Source: Luteimonas aquatica (GTDB lineage: Bacteria > Pseudomonadota > Gammaproteobacteria > Xanthomonadales > Xanthomonadaceae). Taken from it: 57,044 nucleotides of DNA. The notes below the pieces were generated by a model. That model was not told the origin of the DNA, did not search any database, and saw only the letters and a list, made by a program, of their open reading frames with translations. Below are positions 8,217 through 17,261 of the stretch, one piece after another; the first letter of the stretch is position 1; every line of letters begins with the position of its first letter. Position numbers and translations under genes: made by a program. The stretch lies in NCBI RefSeq assembly GCF_022662575.1, contig NZ_JALBFU010000001.1, forward strand, positions 1 to 57,044, given 5' to 3'.

Positions 8217-9715
8217 GGCGTGGAGGCCTTGGCAAGATCTTTGGAGGAGGAGTCGGCGTCCGCCGCTGCGGGGCCGGCGAGTTCGAGACCGCCGCCGAGC
8301 GCGCGGTCGAGATCGACCGTGGCGGCGTAGCGCGGCGCGCGCAGCGCGGTCAGTTGCTGGTCGAGCTGCAGCAGCGGGCGCTGCGCGCCCAGCACGTCGA
8401 GCTGGGTGCCGAGGCCGGCGCGGTAGCGCGTATCGGCCAGTTTCCAGGCCGCTTGCGCGGCGTCGCGCGCCTGCGTGACGGAGGCGAGCTGCGCGTCGAG
8501 CGATCGCGCGCTCTGCACCGCGTCGGTGACCTCGTGCAGCGCGCCGACCAGCGCCTGGTTGTAGTTGGCGACGGCGAGGTCGTATTGCGCATCGCTCGCG
8601 GCCAGGTTGCCGCGCAGGCGGCCGCCGTCGAAGATCGGCAGGCTGATGGCGGGGCCGCCTAGGCCGAGCAGGGCGTCGCTGCCGAACAGGTCGGACAGGC
8701 CCGAGGAGGCCAGGCCGACGATCGCGTTGAGATTGATGCTGGGCTTGAAGGAAGCCTTGGCGGCATCGATACCGCGGCTGGCCGCTTCCACGCGCCAGCG
8801 CGCGGCGACCACGTCGGCGCGGTGGCCGAGCAGCTCGCTGGGCAGCACCTGCGGCACGGCCGGCGTGGGCGCGTCCAGCAATTGCGGGCGCGCGATGTCG
8901 AGGCCGCGATCGGGGCCCTTGCCGAGCAGCGCGGCCAGGCCGTTGCGCAGCGCGTCGATCTGCTGCTGCGCGGCCTGCGCCTGCTGCCTGGCCGAGGCGA
9001 TGGTGCTTTCGGCCTGGCGCAGCTGCAACTGGTTGTCGAGGCCGGCCTTCACGCGCTGCTGGCTCAGGTCGAACAGGTGTGAGGCGCGCTTGTCCTCGCG
9101 CTGGGCGACGTCGAGCGCGTCGAAGGCCTGCGCCAGCGAGATGTAGGCGCGCGCGACGTTGGAGGACAGCGTCAGCCGCGCGGCCTGCGCGTCGATCTGC
9201 GCGGCGCGCGCCAGGCCGACCTCGGCCTCGTACTGCGCGCGCTTGCCGCCCCACAGGTCCAGCGGCCACTTGAAGTTGAGCATCAGCACGGTGCTGCCCA
9301 TGTACTCGCCGCCGATCGGCGGCGGGGCCAGGGTCTCCGGCAGCTGCACGCCCGAGTACTGCGCGCTGCCGCCCAGCGTGGGCTTGCGTTCGGCATTGGC
9401 GAGCTGGACCTGCGCCTGCGCCTGGCGCAGGCGCGCGTCGGCGGCGGCCAGCGACGGGCTGTCCTTGAGCGCTTCGCCGATCAGGGCGTCGAGCTGCGGA
9501 TCGCCGAGCGCGGTCCACCAGTCGCGGGTGGGGAAGGCCGCATCGGTGAAGCGGAACCCATCCAGGCTGCGCGAGGTCGCCAGTTCGTCGGCCTGGGTCA
9601 GCTTGCCCTCCGGGGCGAGCCCGTGGGTGCTGGCGCAGCCGGCCAGCAGCGCTCCGCTCAGGAGCAGCGCCGCGGCGAGGGCGGAACGGGGGGAGGTGGA
9701 AGCAATCTTGGGCAT
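8213..9715 (-). CDS. Outer-membrane efflux lipoprotein (NodT/OprM-type TolC family)
   Basis: 500 aa. Signal sequence with lipobox LAGC, acylated Cys27. Two TolC-type repeats are present: the family hallmarks DWWTALGDPQLDALIGEAL near the N-terminus, RRPDV-like GHRADVVAARWRVEAA in the middle, and the matching helices LLDLG-like LFDLSQQRVKAGLDNQ and WKLADTRYRAGLGTQLDVL at repeat ends. A trimer would form the outer-membrane duct for the downstream EmrA/EmrB pair. It starts 3 bp after the marR stop and overlaps emrA by 4 bp. Confidence 0.94.
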   Translation of the reverse strand: MPKIASTSPRSALAAALLLSGALLAGCASTHGLAPEGKLTQADELATSRSLDGFRFTDAAFPTRDWWTALGDPQLDALIGEALKDSPSLAAADARLRQAQAQVQLANAERKPTLGGSAQYSGVQLPETLAPPPIGGEYMGSTVLMLNFKWPLDLWGGKRAQYEAEVGLARAAQIDAQAARLTLSSNVARAYISLAQAFDALDVAQREDKRASHLFDLSQQRVKAGLDNQLQLRQAESTIASARQQAQAAQQQIDALRNGLAALLGKGPDRGLDIARPQLLDAPTPAVPQVLPSELLGHRADVVAARWRVEAASRGIDAAKASFKPSINLNAIVGLASSGLSDLFGSDALLGLGGPAISLPIFDGGRLRGNLAASDAQYDLAVANYNQALVGALHEVTDAVQSARSLDAQLASVTQARDAAQAAWKLADTRYRAGLGTQLDVLGAQRPLLQLDQQLTALRAPRYAATVDLDRALGGGLELAGPAAADADSSSKDLAKASTP

Positions 9716-9718
9716 CGT

Positions 9719-10183
9719 TCAATCACCCGTGGGGGAGAGGTTGTCGCGCACGCGCTCGAGCAGATGGATCAGGCGCGCGCGCTCGTCGTCGGATAGGCCG
9801 GTGAGCGCGTGCTCGCGCACCCGCTCGCCGCACTTCTCGATATCGCGCCAGATCCTCACCCCGGCGTCGGTGAGGTAGATGTGCAGGGCGCGGCGGTCGG
9901 CCGGATCGGCGGTGCGGGTGACCAGCCGTTTGGTCTCGAGCTTGTCCAGCAGCCGGGTCATCGCGCCCGGGTTGAGCTCGGCGCTGCGCGCCAGCTCGGT
10001 CACGCTGGTCGCGCCGATCGCCAGTTTCTTGATGGTCACGTACTGGCTGAAGGTCAGGTCGTGACCGGCCAGGGCCAGTTCGTGCTCCATCCGGGCCCAG
10101 ATCCCGTCGCGCAATTGGCGGATCAGCAGGCCGAGGGTCGAGCCCGAATGGGCGGGGGTCGCGGGGGAGCCGGCGGCGTTCAT
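9719..10183 (-). CDS. MarR-family repressor of the efflux operon
   Basis: 154 aa from ATG 10183 (MNAAGSPATP). Winged helix-turn-helix: VTIKKLAIGATSVTELARSAELNPGAMTRLLDKLETKRLVTRTADPADRRALHIYLTDAG in one run of helix, recognition helix and wing (quoted here only as position, residues about 47-106). MarR proteins repress pump genes and release DNA when they bind small phenolic or drug-like ligands. A TTG 27 bp upstream is possible but would put the start inside the operator. It is first in the operon with the pump genes and probably autoregulated through the inverted repeat at 10208-10231. Confidence 0.9.
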   Translation of the reverse strand: MNAAGSPATPAHSGSTLGLLIRQLRDGIWARMEHELALAGHDLTFSQYVTIKKLAIGATSVTELARSAELNPGAMTRLLDKLETKRLVTRTADPADRRALHIYLTDAGVRIWRDIEKCGERVREHALTGLSDDERARLIHLLERVRDNLSPTGD

Positions 10184-10207
10184 GGCGCGGCATGTTGCTG
10201 CTCTGCG

Positions 10208-10231
10208 CAATATTTGTCAATGCAAATATTG
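10208..10231. promoter_or_regulatory. Probable MarR operator of the efflux operon
   Basis: CAATATTTG, 6-nt spacer, CAAATATTG: a perfect 9-bp inverted repeat in AT-rich sequence that stands out from the GC-rich surroundings. It lies 25 bp upstream of the marR ATG, where a repressor would block transcription of the whole operon. Binding by this MarR is inferred. Confidence 0.75.
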
Positions 10232-10293
10232 TTTCAGCAACGGAATGCCGCGTTGCAGCAGGTGCTTCCGGCGGGCTCCCGGCCGCCCATCGG

Positions 10294-11757
10294 CTATTTG
10301 CCGGGTTTTTCGCCCTCCTGGCGCAGCCGGATACTTTGCCGGAGGTCCCCGATGTCGCCTGAACGCCCGTGGACGCCGACGATGCGGTCGACCGGCAAGG
10401 CCGGCGGGCCGGCGATCAGTGCCGCCAGTTCACCGGCGCCCTCGAAGGCGGCCGGGGTCGGGCCGACCTCGGGCAGATAGAACAGATCGCCCTGGAACAG
10501 GGTACGCGAGGCGGGCGCATAGGCCACCAGCATGCTCGAGGCGTGGCTGCTCGCCAGGGCGCGGACCTGAAGCGTGCGCCCGCCCAGGTCGAGCTCGGCG
10601 ACATCCTTCACTTCGCGCAGCTTGCGCGGGGCCGCCGCGCCGAGCTGGCGCCGCAGCGCCGCGCCCGCGCCGACGCCGGTCACGACCTCGACGCCGTCCT
10701 TGAGGTAGGCGGGCAATCCGGCCACGTGGTCGCCGTGCGGATGCGAGACCACGACATAGGCGATGCGCCGGCCGGGCACGGTCTTCTCGATCATCGCCTT
10801 GACCTGTCCGGCTTCCTCCGCGTCGATGGAAGCGTCGAAGACGGCCACCGCGCGTTCGCCCGCGACGAAGCCGGTGTGGTAGCCCGAAGGCGCGCCGTCG
10901 ATGCGGTAGGCGCCGTTGCCGAGGTCGGTGGCGCGCAGCGGCCCGCGATCGGCGCGTTCGCGGTAGCCCTCGGGGAGGCGGAAGGCATCGGCCGCGGGTG
11001 CCGGCAGGGCATGCGCGCTGACTTCGTTCCAGCGCGCGGCCACTGCCTCGCCGTTATAGACGGTGACATGGGCCGGCTGCAGCAGCTGCCCCTGCTGCCG
11101 GTACCGCGCGTAGACGTAGCGGCGTTTGCCCGAGGTGGCCGACTCGATGCGGCCGGAGTCGGCATCCAGGACCAGGACGACGGGATGATCGACGGCGTCC
11201 TGGTAGCGCAATTCGATGCGCCGCGCCGCGTCCGGGCCGGAGGCGGCCCGCGCGACGGGATTGCGCGCCAAGGCGTCGCGCAGCAGCAGCGCCGGCGACA
11301 GGAACAGCAGGTCGGCGTAGTCCCCGCGCGCGGAGGCCGCATCCTCGCGTTCGATCTCGACGCCGTCGCGCCATTGCAGCTCGTCGATGGTGGCCGAGCC
11401 CGCGGGCGAGCCGACCCCCAGGAACCCGAACACGATCCCGCCCGGATAGCGCGAGCGCGTGCGCAGCCGGAAGCGCCCCTCGTCGGCCAGCACCACGGTC
11501 TGCTCGGCGGCGACCTCGGCGAAGGCGGCCGTCGCTTCGCGCGCCTGCTCGGGCCGGTAGGTGCTGCCGCGCATGCGCAGTTCCATCGCCGTCGTGCCGG
11601 GCGGCAGGGCGAGCTGTCGCTTGGCCTGCGCGAGCGCCGCTTCGGCGGGCGCGGGCGCGCCATCCGCGGCCGAGGCTGCGCCGTCGAACGCCGCCGCCCC
11701 GAACAATCCGACGATCGCCAGCATGGGTCCGGCGACCGTGAGAATCCTGCTGCGCAT
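10294..11757 (-). CDS. Secreted metallo-beta-lactamase-fold hydrolase
   Basis: 487 aa. N-terminal signal peptide (MRSRILTVAGPMLAIVGLFGAA). The first half has no motif I recognise. The C-terminal half is a metallo-beta-lactamase fold with the metal motif HPHGDHVAG near residue 338, a later His in SSHASSM, Asp in FQGDLFYLP and a last His in VGVHGRSGD, so all expected metal ligands seem present. This resembles periplasmic SoxH/quinoprotein-relay type MBL proteins more than true beta-lactamases. Substrate is unknown. The start was chosen for the signal peptide. It is transcribed towards marR, but its own operator region separates that operon. Confidence 0.8.
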   Translation of the reverse strand: MRSRILTVAGPMLAIVGLFGAAAFDGAASAADGAPAPAEAALAQAKRQLALPPGTTAMELRMRGSTYRPEQAREATAAFAEVAAEQTVVLADEGRFRLRTRSRYPGGIVFGFLGVGSPAGSATIDELQWRDGVEIEREDAASARGDYADLLFLSPALLLRDALARNPVARAASGPDAARRIELRYQDAVDHPVVLVLDADSGRIESATSGKRRYVYARYRQQGQLLQPAHVTVYNGEAVAARWNEVSAHALPAPAADAFRLPEGYRERADRGPLRATDLGNGAYRIDGAPSGYHTGFVAGERAVAVFDASIDAEEAGQVKAMIEKTVPGRRIAYVVVSHPHGDHVAGLPAYLKDGVEVVTGVGAGAALRRQLGAAAPRKLREVKDVAELDLGGRTLQVRALASSHASSMLVAYAPASRTLFQGDLFYLPEVGPTPAAFEGAGELAALIAGPPALPVDRIVGVHGRSGDIGDLRQSIRLRQEGEKPGK

Positions 11758-11870
11758 GATCGCTGCCCCTGGGCGTCGAGCCCTGTCCGAAAGGAAAGGC
11801 CGGATGCTGCATGGCCGCGGCGCGCCGCGCACGTGCGGAAAGTGATGGGCGTGCGTGCCGCCGGTCGCTT

Positions 11871-12659
11871 TCAGATGCGACGCAGGACCAGTTCGAGCAC
11901 GAACTTGCTGCCGAAGAAGGCCAGCACCAGCAGCGCCATCGCGGCCAGGGTCCAGCGCACCGCCAGCGCGCCGCGCCAGCCGTAGCGCCAGCGCCCGAAC
12001 AGCAGGGCGCCGAAGGCCAGCCACGACAGCACGCTGAGCACGGTCTTGTGGATCAGGTGCTGGGCGAACAGGTCCTGCACGAACAGCAGGCCGGTGAGCA
12101 GCGTCGCGGTGAGCAGCACGAAGCCGACCGCGATGGTGCGGAACAGCAGCATCTCCAGCTCGGTCAGCGGCGGCAGCGCACGCAGCCAGCCGTGGAATTC
12201 GCGCCGGCGCAGCGCGCGTTCCTGCGCCCAGAGCATGATCGCCAGCAGCGCCGCGATCGCCAGCGTGGCGTAGGCGAGCAGGGCGCACCAGGCATGCAGC
12301 TGCAGCCGCCAGTCCAGGCCCTCGGCCGGGTGGTGCCCGTACCAGGCGTAGCCGGCCAGCATCGCGGCGGCGATCGGGAAGACCACCACGCCCAGCGCGG
12401 CGGTGCCGCCGCGCGTGCCCACGAGCAGGGTCAGCAGCGACATGCCCAGGGTGACCAGCGACAGCGCCGAGAAGAAATGCATGTCGGTGCCGCCGGCCTG
12501 GCGCCAGGCCAGCAGGTGGAACGCGCCGTGCGCGGCCAGCGCCGCCAACGCCGGCAGCAGCCACAGGCGCGAGCGCCGCTCGCCGCCGCGGGCGACGCCG
12601 CGCACCAGCAGCAGCGCCGCGAGCAGGTAGGCCACGACGGCGATGAGAACGATTGTCAT
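11871..12659 (-). CDS. CcsA/YpjD-like inner-membrane protein (cytochrome c assembly family)
   Basis: 262 aa, about eight predicted membrane helices from MTIVLIAVVAYLLAALLLV onward. The core resembles the cytochrome c assembly family used in haem handling (LHAWCALLAYATLAIAALLAIM; conserved His in HAW and HKTVLSVLSWLAFG). YpjD-type members are often encoded near ffh in gammaproteobacteria, as here at a distance. Haem binding or export is inferred from the family only. The start is ATG 12659, chosen because the membrane region begins immediately; the longer frame would add a non-coding Arg-rich stretch. Confidence 0.85.
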   Translation of the reverse strand: MTIVLIAVVAYLLAALLLVRGVARGGERRSRLWLLPALAALAAHGAFHLLAWRQAGGTDMHFFSALSLVTLGMSLLTLLVGTRGGTAALGVVVFPIAAAMLAGYAWYGHHPAEGLDWRLQLHAWCALLAYATLAIAALLAIMLWAQERALRRREFHGWLRALPPLTELEMLLFRTIAVGFVLLTATLLTGLLFVQDLFAQHLIHKTVLSVLSWLAFGALLFGRWRYGWRGALAVRWTLAAMALLVLAFFGSKFVLELVLRRI

Positions 12660-12789
12660 CTGGTCAGTGTCGCACACGCCATCGGGCACGGGAACTGGCG
12701 ATGCCGCGAAAGTTCGAGTCCTCTCCTGGGCACCGAACCGCGGCCCCCGTCGGTGTCGTCGCCTTCGGCGGGCTGCTTGCCGCGTGCGG

Positions 12790-13671
12790 TCAGAGGGTCT
12801 CGACCCGGGCGCCGCGCAGCGCCGGCCGCAGCTGTCCCGGCCAGTCGCGGTCGTTGGCCACCTGCGCCCGGGCGCGCGAGGCATCCAGCGCGGCGAAATC
12901 GAGATCGGCATAGGCCCAGACCGCGTCGCCGCGCGTGCGCGCCAGCACGCCGTCGTCGGGCAGGCCGCGATCCATCGGCGCGTAGACCGTCGCCTCGCCG
13001 GTATTGGCGTCCAGCGCCGGGCTCCACTCGGCGACGCCGGCGGTCACCGCCTGGGCGATGAAGCAGCGATTCTCCAGCGCGCGCGCCAGGCAACCCACGC
13101 GCACGCGGGTGGCCCCGGCCTCGGTGTCGGTGCAGCTGGGTACGGCGATCAGCCGCGCGCCGGCCTCGCACTGCGCGCGCACCGGCAGCGGGAATTCGCT
13201 GTCGTAGCAGACCGCGATGCCGGCGCGCATGCCGCCGACGTCGAATACCTTCAGCGCGTCGCCGCCTTCGATCACGCCTGCCTGCTTCTCGAAGCCGGTG
13301 AGCTGCAGCTTGTCCTGGAAGGCGTGACCGCCCCCCGGCGCGAACCAGTAGGCGCGGTTGCGGTAGCGGCCCTCGCCGGCCTCCAGCAGGAAGCTGCCGG
13401 CCTGCACGTGCAAGCGCAGGCGCTGCGCCAGGCCGGAGAACAGTGTCATCCAGCGCGCATGCAGCGGCTGCAGCGCCGCCAGCGAGGCGCGGAAGTCGCC
13501 ACGCGTGCGCGCGTCGAAGGTCGCGCCCAGTTCCAGCGCCAGGTACTCGGGCAGGATCGCCACGCGCGCGCCGTTCGCCGCGGCCTCTTCCAGCAGTCGC
13601 GCCTGCGTGGCGGCGAACGCGTCGAAGTCGCGGGGCGCCTGGATCGGATACTTGGCGACGGAGACTCTCAT
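12790..13671 (-). CDS. Carbon-nitrogen hydrolase (nitrilase superfamily amidase)
   Basis: 293 aa. The Glu-Lys-Cys catalytic triad is visible: Glu42 in LPEYLALE, Lys in FQDKLQLTGFE and Cys in IAVCYDSEFPLPVR. The conserved structural segment IAVPSCTDTEAG follows. It should hydrolyse an amide or nitrile C-N bond; the substrate is unknown. The start ATG 13671 overlaps the stop of the upstream GNAT gene by 4 bp (ATGA). Single proteins joining an N-terminal GNAT to a C-terminal hydrolase of this class are known, so these two products likely act on the same molecule. Confidence 0.92.
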   Translation of the reverse strand: MRVSVAKYPIQAPRDFDAFAATQARLLEEAAANGARVAILPEYLALELGATFDARTRGDFRASLAALQPLHARWMTLFSGLAQRLRLHVQAGSFLLEAGEGRYRNRAYWFAPGGGHAFQDKLQLTGFEKQAGVIEGGDALKVFDVGGMRAGIAVCYDSEFPLPVRAQCEAGARLIAVPSCTDTEAGATRVRVGCLARALENRCFIAQAVTAGVAEWSPALDANTGEATVYAPMDRGLPDDGVLARTRGDAVWAYADLDFAALDASRARAQVANDRDWPGQLRPALRGARVETL

Positions 13672-14282
13672 GGCGCGGCCTCCAGCGCGCGCAGCCAGAA
13701 GGTCAGCGGTTTTTCGCTTTCGCCTTCCTCGCCGATCTCGCGCCAGGCCAGGCGCATGGTCATGCCGTGCTGGCGCCGGTAGCCGCGCGCCTGCCAGAAG
13801 GCGTCGTTGTCGCGATGCCCGGACGGCCGGCGCGGATCGTCCGCGGCGCGGTCCACGGCGGCGAAGGCGGCGTGGCGGAAACGGCCGAGCGCGCGCGCAT
13901 GCGCCTCGCGTTCGTCGAAAAAGCAATGCCCGACGCCCAGGCCGCGGTATTCGGGCAGCAGCACGGATTCGCCGAAATAGAACACGTCCTCGGCGGACAT
14001 GCCGCGCGCGAGAAACGGCTGCCGGAACGTTTCGCCCTCATGCGCCAACGGGACCCCCGTGGAAGCGCCGACGACCCGCCCGCCGTCGAAGGCCAGCACG
14101 AACAGGCTGTCCGGCGACTGCGCATACGTCGCCAGATAGCGCTCCTCGTAGGCGGGGTCGCCGTCGTACAGGTACGGGTAGTCGCGGAAGACGGCGATGC
14201 GCAGCCGCGCCACCGCGCCCAGGTGCCCGGCGACCTCGGAGCCTCGGAAGCGGTCGATGCGCGGCGCGGCGGAAACGCTCAT
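13668..14282 (-). CDS. GNAT-family N-acetyltransferase, coupled to the amidase
   Basis: 204 aa. The acetyl-CoA binding region is at ESVLLPEYRGLGVGHCFFDER (the R/Q-x-x-G-x-G/A loop as RGLGVG). Upstream are FVLAFDGGRVVG and a Tyr-rich N-terminus. It transfers an acetyl group from acetyl-CoA to an unknown amine. The ATGA overlap with the carbon-nitrogen hydrolase implies one operon and translational coupling. The start ATG 14282 begins MSVSAAPRIDRFRG; longer in-frame sequence overlaps the next gene. Confidence 0.9.
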   Translation of the reverse strand: MSVSAAPRIDRFRGSEVAGHLGAVARLRIAVFRDYPYLYDGDPAYEERYLATYAQSPDSLFVLAFDGGRVVGASTGVPLAHEGETFRQPFLARGMSAEDVFYFGESVLLPEYRGLGVGHCFFDEREAHARALGRFRHAAFAAVDRAADDPRRPSGHRDNDAFWQARGYRRQHGMTMRLAWREIGEEGESEKPLTFWLRALEAAP

Positions 14283-14289
14283 GCGGCGA

Positions 14290-14694
14290 TTATGCCGAGA
14301 TCTGCGCGATCCAGTCCTGCAGGTTGTAGTAGTTGGTGACGCGGGCGATCTTGCCGTCGCGGATCTCGAAGAAGGCGCCGCCCGGCAGCACGTAGCGCTG
14401 CCCATGCGCCGGCGGCAGCCCCTCGTCGCCGACCTTGTAGGTGCCGTGCACCACGTACTCGGCGCCCGCGCGCGCGCCGTCCTCGGACACCATCACCACG
14501 ATGTCGCGCAACTGCTCGGCGTAGCTGCGGTCCATGCGGGCGAGGAAGGCGCGGAACGCATCGATGCCGACCTGGCGCTCGCCCTGGTTGAGGTCGTGGG
14601 CCACGTCTTCGGTCAGGCAGGCGAGCATCGCCTCCCAGTCGGCGCGGTTGAAGGCCTGGTAATAGCGGTGGATCAACTCGGCGGTGGCGCTCAC
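14290..14694 (-). CDS. SnoaL/NTF2-like (ketosteroid isomerase-fold) protein
   Basis: 134 aa from GTG 14694. The cone-shaped NTF2-like fold is suggested by [20 protein letters not shown] at the N-terminus, the middle [19 protein letters not shown] and the C-terminal [19 protein letters not shown]. Members include small-molecule cyclases, isomerases and detoxifying proteins; no function can be assigned. An ATG at 14742 would add 16 residues, but the family N-terminus matches the GTG start. It lies 7 bp upstream of the GNAT gene, same strand, and is divergent from ffh. Confidence 0.82.
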   Translation of the reverse strand: MSATAELIHRYYQAFNRADWEAMLACLTEDVAHDLNQGERQVGIDAFRAFLARMDRSYAEQLRDIVVMVSEDGARAGAEYVVHGTYKVGDEGLPPAHGQRYVLPGGAFFEIRDGKIARVTNYYNLQDWIAQISA

Positions 14695-14756
14695 GGCAGC
14701 TCTCGGTAAATAGTGGGGGGGAGTATACACCGCGGCGGTCATTGAGCCTGTGCAGC

Positions 14757-14762
14757 TATACT
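14757..14762 (+). promoter_or_regulatory. Candidate -10 element of ffh
   Basis: TATACT 31 bp upstream of the ffh ATG, in the short divergent region with the SnoaL-like gene. No convincing -35 hexamer is seen at the right spacing. Confidence 0.4.
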
Positions 14763-14793
14763 TTTGCGAGTTTGCCTCTCATTGCGACGATAT

Positions 14794-16155
14794 ATGTTCG
14801 AATCCCTTACCCAGCGCCTGTCCGGCACCATCGAACGCCTGCGCGGCCGCGGCCGGCTCACCGAGGACAACATCCGCGAGGCCACGCGCGAGGTGCGCAT
14901 CGCCCTGCTGGAGGCCGACGTGGCGCTGCCGGTGGTGCAGGCGCTGATCGAGCGCATCAAGGTGCGCGCGGTGGGGCAGGAGGTGCTCAAGAGCCTCACG
15001 CCCGGCCAGGCCCTGATCAAGGTGGTGCGCGACGAGCTGACCGCGGTGATGGGATCGGCGGCCAGCGACCTGAACCTGAACGTGCCGGCGCCGGCGGTGA
15101 TCCTGATGGCCGGCCTGCAGGGCGCGGGCAAGACCACCACGGTCGCCAAGCTGGCCAAGCACCTGCGCGAAAAGCGCAAGAAGAAGGTGATGGTGGTGTC
15201 GGCCGACGTCTACCGGCCGGCCGCGATCGAGCAGCTGAAGACGCTGGCCGAGCAGGTGGACGTGCTGTTCTTCCCGTCCAGCGCCGAGCAGAAGCCCGAG
15301 GCCATCGTCCGTGCCGCGATCGACGACGCCAGGAAGTCCTTCGCCGACGTGCTGATCGTCGACACCGCCGGTCGCCTGGCCATCGACGAGGCGATGATGG
15401 CCGAGATCAAGGCGCTGCACGCCGCGGTCAAGCCGGTCGAGACCCTGTTCGTGGTCGATGCGATGACCGGCCAGGACGCGGCCAACACCGCCAAGGCCTT
15501 CGCCGAGGCGTTGCCGCTGACCGGCGTGGTGCTCACCAAGACCGACGGCGACGCCCGCGGCGGCGCCGCGCTCTCGGTGCGCTACGTCACCGGGCGGCCG
15601 ATCAAGTTCATCGGCGTGGGCGAGAAGCCCGACGGCCTGGACGTGTTCCATCCCGACCGCGTCGCCAGCCGCATCCTGGACATGGGCGACGTGCTCTCGC
15701 TGGTGGAGCAGGTCGAGCAGCAGGTCGACAAGGACAAGGCGCAGAAGCTCGCCGAGAAGGTGGCCAAGGGCAAGAAGTTCGACTTGAACGACATGCGCGA
15801 CCAGCTCGAGCAGATGCAGAACATGGGCGGCATCACCGGCCTGATGGACAAGCTGCCGGGCATGGGACAGATTCCCGAGGCGGTGAAGAACCAGGTCACC
15901 GGCAAGGAAGTGCCGCGCCTGATCGCGATCATCAATTCCATGACCAAGAAGGAGCGCCGCAACCCGGCGCTGCTCAACGGTTCGCGCCGCGCGCGCATCG
16001 CACAGGGCTCGGGCACCACCCCGGCCGACGTCAACCGCCTGATGAAGCAGTACATGCAGATGGAAAAGGTGATGGGCAAGCTCGGCCGCGGCGGCATGAA
16101 GGGCATGCTGCGCGGCATGCGCGGGATGATGGGCGGCGGGATGCCGTTCCGCTGA
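14794..16155 (+). CDS. ffh: Signal recognition particle protein Ffh
   Basis: 453-aa GTPase that binds 4.5S RNA and signal sequences of nascent inner-membrane proteins, delivering ribosomes to FtsY. N domain helices come first, then the G domain with Walker [16 protein letters not shown] (about residues 105-119), [16 protein letters not shown] and [12 protein letters not shown]. The Met-rich C-terminal M domain ([13 protein letters not shown] and the final [18 protein letters not shown]) binds RNA and signal peptides. ATG 14794 (MFESLTQRL) is the family start; a GTG 30 bp upstream is less likely. Confidence 0.98.
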   Translation: MFESLTQRLSGTIERLRGRGRLTEDNIREATREVRIALLEADVALPVVQALIERIKVRAVGQEVLKSLTPGQALIKVVRDELTAVMGSAASDLNLNVPAPAVILMAGLQGAGKTTTVAKLAKHLREKRKKKVMVVSADVYRPAAIEQLKTLAEQVDVLFFPSSAEQKPEAIVRAAIDDARKSFADVLIVDTAGRLAIDEAMMAEIKALHAAVKPVETLFVVDAMTGQDAANTAKAFAEALPLTGVVLTKTDGDARGGAALSVRYVTGRPIKFIGVGEKPDGLDVFHPDRVASRILDMGDVLSLVEQVEQQVDKDKAQKLAEKVAKGKKFDLNDMRDQLEQMQNMGGITGLMDKLPGMGQIPEAVKNQVTGKEVPRLIAIINSMTKKERRNPALLNGSRRARIAQGSGTTPADVNRLMKQYMQMEKVMGKLGRGGMKGMLRGMRGMMGGGMPFR

Positions 16156-16187
16156 GCGCGCCGGCCGCGATCCGGCAAGTCCGAGCC

Positions 16188-17261
16188 ATGCCTTCGCCGC
16201 GCGCCCGAGCCGCCGATTTCTGCGCCCGCTTCGGCGTGCGCGTGCCGCTGCTGCTGGGGCCGATGGCCGGGACGAGCCCGGTCGCGCTGTCGGCGGCCGT
16301 CGCCGACGCCGGCGGCATGGGCGCGCTGGGCGCGCTGCCGATGGCGCCGGCGCAGATCGCGGCCTGGATGCGGGAGTTTCGCGCGCGCAGCGCGGGACCC
16401 TGCCAGATCAACCTCTGGATTCCCGATCCCGCGCCGCGGCGCGACGCCGCGGCCGAAGCCGCGATGCGCGCCTTCCTCGGCGCGTGGGGGCCGGCGGTCG
16501 CCGAGGACGCGGGCGATGCGCGGCTGCAGGACTTCGCGGCGCAATGCGAGGCGATCCTGGAGGCGCGCCCCGCCGCGATGTCCTCAATCATGGGCGTGTT
16601 TCCCGCCGATGTCGCCGCGCGCGCCAGGAAGGCGGGCATCGCCTGGTTCGCGTGCGCGACCACCCTGGAGGAAGCCATGCGCGCCGAGGCCGCCGGTGCC
16701 GACGCCATCGTCGCGCAGGGCTTCGAGGCCGGCGGCCATCGCGGCGCCTTCGACGCCGCCGACGCCGAGCACCAGGCCACCGGACTGTTCGCGCTGCTGC
16801 CGCGCCTGGCCGATCGGCTGCGCGTGCCGGTGATCGCCGCCGGCGGCATCGCCGACGGCCGCGGCGTGGCCGCGGCGCTGGCGCTGGGGGCCAGCGCGGT
16901 GCAGATCGGGACCGGCTTGCTGCGCACGCCGGAGGCGGCGATCCCGTCGAGCTGGGCCGACGCCATCGCCGCCGCCGAACCGCACGACACCTGGCCCACG
17001 CGCGCCTTCTCCGGGCGGCTGGGCCGTTCGCTGGCCACCGATTACGTACGCGCGGCCGCGGCCGGGAATGCGCCGCCGCCGGCCGCCTACCCGGTGCAGC
17101 GCGGGCTGACCGCCGCGATGCGCGAGGCCGCCACGCGGGCGGACGACGTTTCGCGCATGCAGGCCTGGGCCGGGCAGTCGGCATGGCTGGCGCCCGCGCT
17201 GCCGGCCGCGCAATGCCTGGCGCAGTGGTGGGACGAAGCCGAGGCCTTGCTGGGCGCATGA
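16188..17261 (+). CDS. Nitronate monooxygenase-family FMN enzyme
   Basis: 357-aa TIM-barrel flavoprotein of the 2-nitropropane dioxygenase family. Seen are the N-terminal [24 protein letters not shown] and active-site segment [14 protein letters not shown] (with the conserved His), [23 protein letters not shown] and VQIGTGLL. The likely reaction is oxidation of nitronates such as propionate-3-nitronate to the aldehyde and nitrite. Starts 32 bp after ffh. Its stop overlaps the start of the aminotransferase gene (ATGA), suggesting a two-gene unit. Confidence 0.9.
   Translation: MPSPRARAADFCARFGVRVPLLLGPMAGTSPVALSAAVADAGGMGALGALPMAPAQIAAWMREFRARSAGPCQINLWIPDPAPRRDAAAEAAMRAFLGAWGPAVAEDAGDARLQDFAAQCEAILEARPAAMSSIMGVFPADVAARARKAGIAWFACATTLEEAMRAEAAGADAIVAQGFEAGGHRGAFDAADAEHQATGLFALLPRLADRLRVPVIAAGGIADGRGVAAALALGASAVQIGTGLLRTPEAAIPSSWADAIAAAEPHDTWPTRAFSGRLGRSLATDYVRAAAAGNAPPPAAYPVQRGLTAAMREAATRADDVSRMQAWAGQSAWLAPALPAAQCLAQWWDEAEALLGA

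Noticed and set aside
14290..14742. ATG 14742 as start of the SnoaL-like gene
   Set aside because: The additional 16 residues do not fit the fold's N-terminus and would overlap the ffh promoter; GTG 14694 is preferred but not proven.
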